From Cristatella mucedo (taxonomy: Eukaryota; Bryozoa; Phylactolaemata; Cristatellidae): DNA of 64,000 nt. Below, piece after piece: positions 49,835 through 59,300 of the stretch. The position numbers were made by a program, and so were the translations under genes. The notes under the pieces were generated by a model that worked only from the letters and a program-made list of their open reading frames with translations, had not been told where the DNA came from and ran no database searches. Numbering within the stretch: the stretch's first letter is position 1; every line of letters begins with the position of its first letter. Location of the stretch: NCBI GenBank assembly GCA_009760855.2, contig WPIO01000037.1, positions 62,001 to 126,000 of the forward strand. Reading direction: 5' to 3'.

Positions 49835-52505
49835 AGCAGAACTCTATATGAACTGCGCCATTAGTTTAGAGCTTGCCAGCACTGTGGTACCGACGATACG
49901 CAGCCGTCATCCGCCCAAACCTAAGTATGTAATGCAAATGGCACTAAGATCTGATGACTCCGAGACCATGCCAGACGAGGCAGCCTATCACGTCCTAATA
50001 ACTATGTCTCGTCAAGACAGCACCGATTCCGGACGGCATTGAGCAAACCCGTATTAGCCTGCAGCAGCAGACTCAGCAGCCGCAGTCTCAGCAGGCGGTG
50101 GCAATGTGGAGCTGTTTATTGCTCGAATCAGTCATATGCAAAAAAGCAAAATTAAGCAAACAAAGTTTAATTTTCTAGTTCTACCTCATTTCATTAAAAT
50201 TTCGGTTGTGAAAAGCACGACGTTAGTCCACCGGCCAAACTGGGGCAGCAGAGGCAGCTGTCGTACTGCAGCGGGACAGCAGTCAATGCTTGGGGAAGGC
50301 TGCCGATGAGTGTGCTGCATGTCAATCCCACGACCAAACTGCACACCACACACCACAGAGTACAGTGTTTGCCGGAGGGAGCCAGCCGATCAGTGCTCCC
50401 CGGTGCAGCAGCAGCGGCTGCATATGACCAGGCACGTGACCCGGTGCAGGCTGGCGGTCAGGCTGGGCAAGCCAGGAACCGGCTGGGTCTGGCTCATAAC
50501 AACTGTCAGTGGCAAACACAATCAGAAAAAAACAACTACTTCCGGGCCCAAACAAATGCTGACCAGTTAAAAATCGACTCTTCCAGCATATGTCCTGTTG
50601 AATCTGCACGAAATCTAGGTGTCCTGTTCCAAAGTGAACTTTCACTAAAGGCCATCACATCGACTCCACAGTCAAGTGTGCCTACTTTCAGCTAGGTAAC
50701 ATTGAAAAAATAAATGCAAGCTTCCTTAGGCAGGGATACTGCAACCAAATTGATCCAATGCATTTGCAACATTCCGTCTCGACTTCGGCAACTCACTGCT
50801 TGCTGGTCTATCGGCCAGTGCAATCAGGCGCTTACAGTTGGTACAAAACACTGAAGCCAGGCTTGTCTGTCGCGAGCGTTGCAGTTCATCACACCACTTC
50901 TGGCCGACCTGCCCTGGCTCTCAATCCAGCAGCGCATCGACTTCAAGGTTCTGTCACTCACTTTTAAGCCTCTTAATTCTCTGGCTCCAGCCTACCTATC
51001 AGAACTACTTCCCAATCAGGCTAGGCATCATGCCACCTATTTCTGAATTAAATCGTTGAGCCATACTTCGTACGACACCAAACTAATATGAAGACCACGC
51101 CTTTAGTTCGTATGCTCTTAAAGTCTGGAACTCACTCCCGACTGACGTCACGACACCCCCCCCCGACTTGACAACATTTAAAAAGAAGCTAAAACACACC
51201 TGTTGTTGACAGCATGTGATGGGTCTTTGTGATTTGTCCTTTATGTTCTTATGCATGCTGACACTATGCATGCTGACACTAACCAAATTTACATGTTGAT
51301 ACTGTGCATGTCACCCTAACCATGTTGTGTTTGTTAGCACTGTGTATTTTACCACTAACCATTTGATCATGCTTCTTTTACAGCATGTGTAAAGTGATTT
51401 AAGTTCTCCGAGGGTGCTATACAAACGTATTATTACTACTATTGTGGGTTCACTAGGCTGTCAGGCATGCTGTCTCGAACGATGACGCAAGAGTGGGACT
51501 CTGCTTAACGAGTAGAGAACAAAAGTAAGTCACCAGAAATGAGTCATCAGCCGGGCGACAGCACGCGAATCAAGCTCTCATTCGTTTCCCAGCAGGTTCT
51601 CATTCAGCCAAGGTCAAGGGTGAGTCACATAGGTCCACGATCCCACCCCCTGCACCCAAGATCAGAATACGGGTTTTGGCACAGGAGCAGAGCTCACGGA
51701 TTTCTGTGGACAAAGCAAGGACCACTGCCACTGCTACTTTTCTAGCCGGAGTAGCTCGAAGACGATGGCAACGCTTCGAGCTGTTAGCAGATGTGCTGCC
51801 CTCTCCCACTCCCGTGCAAGCTGGAGGCAAATACCAGTGCTGTGAGAGACGGCCTATCGGCAGGAGGACGACAGGCTGCAGCCAGCTGACAACGGTAGGC
51901 CAGGCGGGTCTCTGCTGCTCAGACGCCTGCCAATAAATCGCGGTCGGCTGGACCAGGTCATAATTCTGATTTTCGATATCGAACTTTAGCAGCAGCTCGA
52001 TCTCGCTCACAGCACGATATATAATTATATAATTCATTTACATAGCGCCCCAAGAGAACGTAATCTCTATTCAGGCGCTTCACATACGCCTCGGGGCTCG
52101 AGCCCACGACCTCAGTCAGACCTTGGTCGGGGCGAGCACCTTGACCGCTAGACCAAACCAGCTCGGCACGACCTGTCAAGCAGAAGAAGACATGGCACAC
52201 AACAGGGTGAAGCACCAGATTCGCCAGCTTACCACGGACGATTTTACATGTTCCGAACATAGCCCCAAAGGGATCATCAAGGCGCTGTCCTAACGAGGGA
52301 TAGGAAGCGGTGAGAGGTGCAACAAGCCACGGCCTGGTGAGACGGGAAGAAAACCTTCTTTCCACCCACGACAGGTGCGCCGCGGCTGTCTATCGTATCA
52401 GCGGCTCCTTAGACTTTGCTGCTACATTATAGGAGTGAGTGCATCCCCACGAGTGGAGGGCACAAGGAGGACAGGAAAGGAAATGAGCAGACGAAGTCAC
52501 GCGCA

Positions 52506-52564
<59 letters not shown>

Positions 52565-55500
52565 CACGCACGCACGCACACGCACACACGCACGCACACA
52601 CACACACACACATTCGTAGGCAGAAACCGTGGTGCAAGCTTCTCATTATTCTCACAAGCTGTTGGGATTAAAAAAATGGTTGACTTCTGCCTCAACATTG
52701 GTCTTTTGTTGCTTTCGTAAAACTCTGTTCAGTCAGCCAGACACAAGCCTCCAGTGCCACACGTTAACGTGATCCTCACTACCATTGCCAACCCACATGC
52801 ATGCACACACATACACCCACCTCTTCATACAGGCGCATGCACTCGAGCACACACACACACACACACACACGGCCGTGCACGCATATGTGCACACACATAC
52901 ACATATGCACACATTTACACAAACTCATGCACGTTCACACGTGCAAAGCAGGTCTTCTTTCCTTTGCACCATGCCATTTCCAAAGCAGCACAAGGGCTAT
53001 GAGGACAATCCTGATCTGGAACTAAGATAAGTTAAAATCATCATGCACTCACACTTCCAACAGGTATAGTCGATCTATGCAGTTTCTGAGACATGAAAGA
53101 TTTAAATAATTAAATTACTAGTCTCTTTCTAGGTACTTTATATATGCTATAAAAGTGTGATCAAATAATTAGCGGTAACATGCACAATGTCAACAAGAAG
53201 AACCTTGTTAGAGATGACATGGACAGTGTCAACATGCAAATATAATATAGTGGTAGCATGCAGTGTCAGCACGCATAGGTATACAAAGGCTGAATCACAA
53301 GGACACACCAAATACTGTGATTCACAGGTGGGTTTTTAGCTCCCTTTTAATGACATAAAGTAAAGAGAAGCAGTGACGTCAGTCGGGGGGGGGGGGTTTG
53401 AGTTCCAGGCTTTGGGAGCATACAAACCAAGGGCAGGGTCTCCAAAGGATTTGAGGTTTGAGGTATAGCTAAACGATTTGTCAGAAGAGCAGGTGGTACG
53501 ATGCCTAGCCTGTTAGGGAAGTAGATCTGATAAGTAGGCTGGAGCCTGAGAATTAAGGGGAAAGTGAGTGATAGAACCTTGAAGACGATGCGCTACTTGA
53601 CTTGGGAGCCAGTGTAGGTCGGTTAGAAACAATGTGATGTGGTAACCGTGACTCTCACGACAGACATGCCTAGCTGCCGAGTTTTGCACCAACAGTAAGC
53701 ACCTGATTGAGCACGCCGGTAAACCAGCAAGCAGTGTGTCATATAAATCGAGATGGCATGTCACAAATGCACGGACCAATGTAGATGTAGTATCCCTGTC
53801 TAAGCAAGTCCAAACTTTAGCAATGGTATGTAGCTGAAAGTAGGCAAACTTGACTGTGGAGTGGATGTGGTCCTTCAGTGAAAGGTAACTTTCGAACAGG
53901 ATACCTATATTTTGTGCAGATGCAACAAGAGGTATGCCGACAGAGCAGATTTTGAGCGTTCGGCTTTCCAATTTCTGAGCCACACTTGGTTTGGCCATAA
54001 CTAGTAAGCTGGTTTTATTGTCATTCAATTTGAGAAAGTTTGCTGCCATCCATGTGTAAATGTCAGCAATAGATGAAGCAAGGGAGTTGAGATAATATGA
54101 CTTGCTGAAGGACTGGAGGGATCAAAGCAAAGGTACAACTGAGTGTCATCTGCATAGAAGTGAAAGCCTAGATTGTGCTTGGCGATCACGTCTCCAAGAG
54201 GGAGAGTATAAACTGTGAAAAGAAGTGGACCAAACACAGAGCCCTGAGGTAACCCCATACTTAAGTGGTTCCTTGTATGATCTTTGTCTGTTCACATCAT
54301 TACTTGGGAGACTCTCACTCAGATAGGACTTAAACCTATTGTGCAGTGCAGTGCCTGTGACGCTCAGGCGAGATGAGAGGCTCGAGAAGGGTGATCCTGG
54401 TGATCAACAGTATCAAACGCTGCTGAAAGATCAAGCAAAACAAGCAGAGAGACTTTACTTAAGTCTGCATTCCTGATACGGTCGTCGTTATACACCCGAA
54501 GCAATGCCAACTCCGTGGAGTTATTAGCTCTAAATTAAGACTGGAACTTAGTTGCTAGGCTTGAACTTTCAATACAAGAATTCCGCTGGTCTGCCATAAG
54601 CCGTTCCAAAGTCTTTGATAAGTATGGTAAAGGGAGACTGGGCGGACGTTGCTCAAGTTTTCTTGGGCTAGTGTTGCTTTCTCAATTAGCAGCCTAACTA
54701 CAGTCTTTTTGAAAGGTGCAGGGACATGACCTGAAGGTAAGGACATATTTCTTATGTTAGTTATGCATGGAAATGTTAAATCGTCAACCAATTATGCTTA
54801 CAAAGGCCCGAGATACGAGCAGGACCAAGAACAGGCAACCACTGCATGCCTAAGCACGAGAGGTAATCAGGTGCTTGCTTATTTTTAAACTAACCTAGCA
54901 ATGGACACTTGGAATTCGTGCTTAAAATTCATGCTTGGAATTCGTGCTTAGAATTCATGCTGTATCCAGAGATCTTGTCTGAAGCAGGATCGCTAGCAAC
55001 AGCGGGTCCTCGTAAATAGATTGTCACTGGCTACGACTCAAGACGGCCACCCTGTCTCTTGGTCCCAAAACAGAAGTACTGGGGGGGGATCAACGATTTA
55101 CCGTAATCCACCAGAACTCACGCAGAGTAAGCAAAATCGACTGCGCTAACTCAAAATTTTAATGTAGCCAACAAATTTCATGCCATTGTGCTCATGCGTT
55201 CTCCTGCAAATGGGCTCCGAAGACTGGCCACTACTTCAATCCACTCAAAATCCACACAAAATCGGCTGCTCATAGCCCAAATTTGGATGCAGCCCCCCAT
55301 CCCCATACCACATAGTCGCATGCCACTGAGTGAGGAAAGGCTCGTCGAGATGTCCGGCGGGTCTTGCCTCTCTGCCGAAGACAGAGGAGCTTTTCTACAC
55401 CTGTTGCTGAGCGCTCATCGTAACCTTCCGTGTAAACCACCGTTGCCTGTTGATCCGTTAGCCAGGGCAGCCAGGCAGCAGAGCTGCACTGGCTGATGAC

Positions 55501-56351
55501 AAAGAAGATCACTCTCCACCAGCTCCCCCTCTTCCAGGCCAAACTTTGCACAATTTACAAACTTTCTTTGCTCCGCTAGCCAGCCGGCTTGCTTTATGTC
55601 ATATGCCGAAGCATGGCTGACGTATAATGTAATAGGTCCAATATACCCTCGAAAGATTGATCACATTTAGAAGAGCAGTCCAAAAGGGATTTAAGTCTAA
55701 TTTCATGTCTAACGGATCGTGCAACTGAACAAAGCAGGCCGCCATCACCTACGCAGCACACGACACGCCCGCTCGAAGTACACGAGTCGCATCCTTCCCC
55801 GGGCGAGAGGCGCCGTAGCGCATGGCATGGCCTGGCCGCACTGGAGATCCTGATCACTGCAACTGCAAATAACCTAGTGGTAGATCTAGATCTCTTTATA
55901 TCCCTAAAAGGTAAACGGATGCAACCCGATAATCAAAAGACCTCAGCTGTCAATGCCCAGGCGATCTCCTACATAGTACTTGCCCGTACAGCGGGACCTG
56001 GAAAATGGCGGCATTGCAGCCCGAACGATTCACTCATCTCATGCGTGCTGCGCACTAACTAGGCAGTGACCGACCTTCGCACAGCGGCAGCAGCTGGACG
56101 GTAGTCACCAGTGAGTCGAGTGCACGCTCGAGTAAGTCGAGGCACGTGCTGCACTCAGCCGAAGAGGGTTTCGGAGATGCTGCAAACATGACAGCAATCT
56201 TGGTGCCTTCTTGCGATACCCACTTGGTGCTGGCATCTACAAGAAAGTGCTCGATACCTTCAGAGCGCTCGCCTCCACCAGCTCTGGCCAAGCGTAGTGC
56301 TGAACGAGCGCTGATCACGAGCTCACGGTGCTCATTGTAAAGAAGAAGTAA

Positions 56352-56382
<31 letters not shown>

Positions 56383-59300
56383 GGATTAGTGCCTGTGCTG
56401 GCAGTTGAAAATGGTGCCATACCGAGCTTGGTCCAAAACTGGGATAGTATCCAGTTTGCTGCCCATTCGTTTGGAGGATTACCACCTGCAAACGAGGAGA
56501 GATGCAGCAACAAGCTCGCACTGAGGTTGCATTAGAGCACACGTGTAAGCAGCAGCAGCACAAGTGCCAACAGCACCTACAAAGTCCCACAGATAGTCAC
56601 AAGCTAGAGGGGAACCATAAAAAAACGACTCACATTCAGGATCGCACTGCAACGAGCTATAAAAAAATCCTGCGGCAGCAGAGGCGACTGACTCTATAGC
56701 TAGCCACCACCTCATTTGGCAGCCATCTAGGCCTACTGCTGTGGCGTCCGGACGAAGCACGAGGCAAACTGAAGTATGCAAACTCCACGGTTAAATTAGA
56801 CTTCGGTGGAGGGGGATCGACGTTTACGAAGCATTTGTAATGAAAAGAGGATTGAATGCTGAAGCTGATCGTGCAATACGCTTTGGGATGTATGCTCGAA
56901 GTTCCAGCATAAACAGACAGTTACCATCACAACCGCTAGTCACGCTAGTACTCAAACTTAAGAGTAACACAGCGAGATCAGATTCATATTGGTTTTGGCT
57001 ACATCCTACTGCACTCTTTTTACGATAATTAAAGCTACGCAAGTACAGCTTCTGCACGAAATCTGATTTAACAGCGTCTTTCTGTACAGCAACAGAAGAG
57101 CCCTTAAGGCTATCCCCACCCCTCGCAGCAGCAATAAAGGATCGCACACCGCAGGATTCGAACCCATGACCTCGAGACCGAGGTCGTGTAAAGCAACCGC
57201 CTTACCTAGTGGTCCACTAGAACTTGCCACCATATCAGCTCCATAGTTAAGTCTGCCTTCTTAATACTATGTGACATTGCAAAAATTTGAGCCTGCTTAG
57301 ACAGGGATACTACATCCAAGTTGGTGAATGCATTTGTGACATCTTGTCTCGACTTCTGTACCTCACTGCTTAATAACAACAATAACACTAATATATTTGT
57401 ATAGCAACCTCAGAGAACTGAGTCTCTTTCTAGGCACTTTACAGATGCTGTATAGAAAGCATTTCACCAAATGATTGGTGAAACAAATTAAAGTTCTCTG
57501 ATGGTGCCATACAAATGCATTATTATTATTATTATTATTATTAATACTGGAAACAAGGCTACAACTTAGTGAGTCCGCCTAACCACCAGCCAGCAGGACA
57601 AAAACCTTCTAGACGCGGAGAAGGAGCCCTTGCTCTTTTGCACGCGACAGTGATCTTCAACTATAAATTTAAAACAGCCAAAATTCAACAACTTCTTGCA
57701 GAGGCACGGCTGACGAAACGGCGGCAGCACAATTGATATGCAACCTGAATAAAAAAAAAAGCCACGACCATTCACTGTGAATGCATGTCAAATGCCCTTG
57801 CGTGACAGTGGTGCGGAAAAATGACAGTTGACACGCACACAAGCCCGGGATCTCTGGTTCCACAATATGCCATGGTGCTGCTCGGCCACAGACCGGACCC
57901 CCACAGGAGCAAATAAGCTGGGTTTATACCGACGTACATAGACTATCGCGTAAATTGGGGTCTGAAACGGCAACAGCATGTCAAGACTGAAGCAATGCTG
58001 CCAATGCCACTCGGTCTGAGGTGCTCATGAAACTGCTCTCACAGGGAGCTCGGGCAGCTTGGTGCAGCACGCTCTCTCCTTGTGTCCATTGTATCCTTAC
58101 GAGGGCGACGTCACCGGAAGTCAACGATCGAGCAGCCAGCTTCTCCGGCTTTGAGCAACGCCCACGAGACGCACATGCTATGGCTGCAAGACAAACGACT
58201 CTCGAACCAAGTTAGGTCGCAAATGATGGACTTCCAAGTCGGCGTTACAGCAGGGGACCGGGCTCGTGTAATCACTCGTGCGGTTACCTCAATTGTGTTT
58301 AAACAAAGGCGGAAAATCTGAGGAAGAGCGCTATCCGATTAACAGCACCCAACCACTGCGGCTGTGTAACTAATCAAATCGTACGTACGTCTAAAGTAAA
58401 GTAAAAGTAAAGAGCAGCAGCTCATTTAGCTAAAGGCAGCCTCCGAGCTGCTGAGCGGCAGGGGAGCCTTCGCGGCTAGCACCCCGCTGCTTGCTGCAGT
58501 GGGCAACTGGGAGTTGAGTGCCGCATTAATCGAACGAACACGACATTGGTCTTGAAGCACGAGCATATGAATATAAAAAAAATATAATTCCTTTCTATAG
58601 CGCCCAAAGAGAACTTAAATCTATATTCAGGCGCTTCACATACGCCTCGGGGCTCGAGCCCACGACCTCAGCCAGACCTTGGCCGGGGCGAGCACCTTTA
58701 CCACTGGACCAAGCCAGCTCGGCATCGTGCCGCTGGACTAAGAATAGGCCTAGTACCTTCTCTTTAGTAACACTCGCTCGGTGTTCTCCAACTTTTTGCT
58801 CAGCCAATAATGAAGTGCCTCAAAGGAGATTAAGTTAGTACTTAAGAGTGGAACTTGTCAAAAGCCAACCCGCTTATCGGCAGGTTAAGGCCAGCCTACA
58901 CTAATGACGAAAAGGGCTCTAACGTCGGGACGCTCCCAAAGTTTGGAACTCACTGCCGACGCACGTCACAACGCTCCCGGACGTGACGGCTTTTAAGGTT
59001 TAAAACGCACCTGCTTATTAAAGCATTTGGCGGGTCTTTGTGATTTGGTCTTCGTGTGCACGTACCTGGTTACACTATGCCTGCTGCTTGCGGATGTTAC
59101 CACCAATCATATGGTAATGCTTTCTATACAGCATCTGTAAAGTGCCTAGAACGAGATAACTTTATCTAAGGGCACTATAAAAATGTATTACTATTATTAC
59201 CACTGTCATTATTATTATTATTATCATCATAACCTGGAGACCGAGCTCCGTCTGAGGGAGGCGAGAGTAGCTACGACGACGACAGCCTAACGCAGCGTCA

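Larger units (their letters stand above)
45252..56074 (-). other. CCNDBP1 intron 3, 10.8 kb, repeat-filled
   Basis: Contains LINE family-1 copies in both orientations (46876-47742, 48339-48840, 48849-49060, 50530-51440, 53095-54792). Also present are SINE A (46365-46528), SINE B (52025-52170), two (GA)n and two (CA)n tracts, and G-runs at about 45949 and 53386. A 15-16-bp repeat of 'ggaattcgtgctta' type lies at 54907-54961. Segments 54962-56074 and 51445-52020 look unique and noncoding. Confidence 0.85.
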
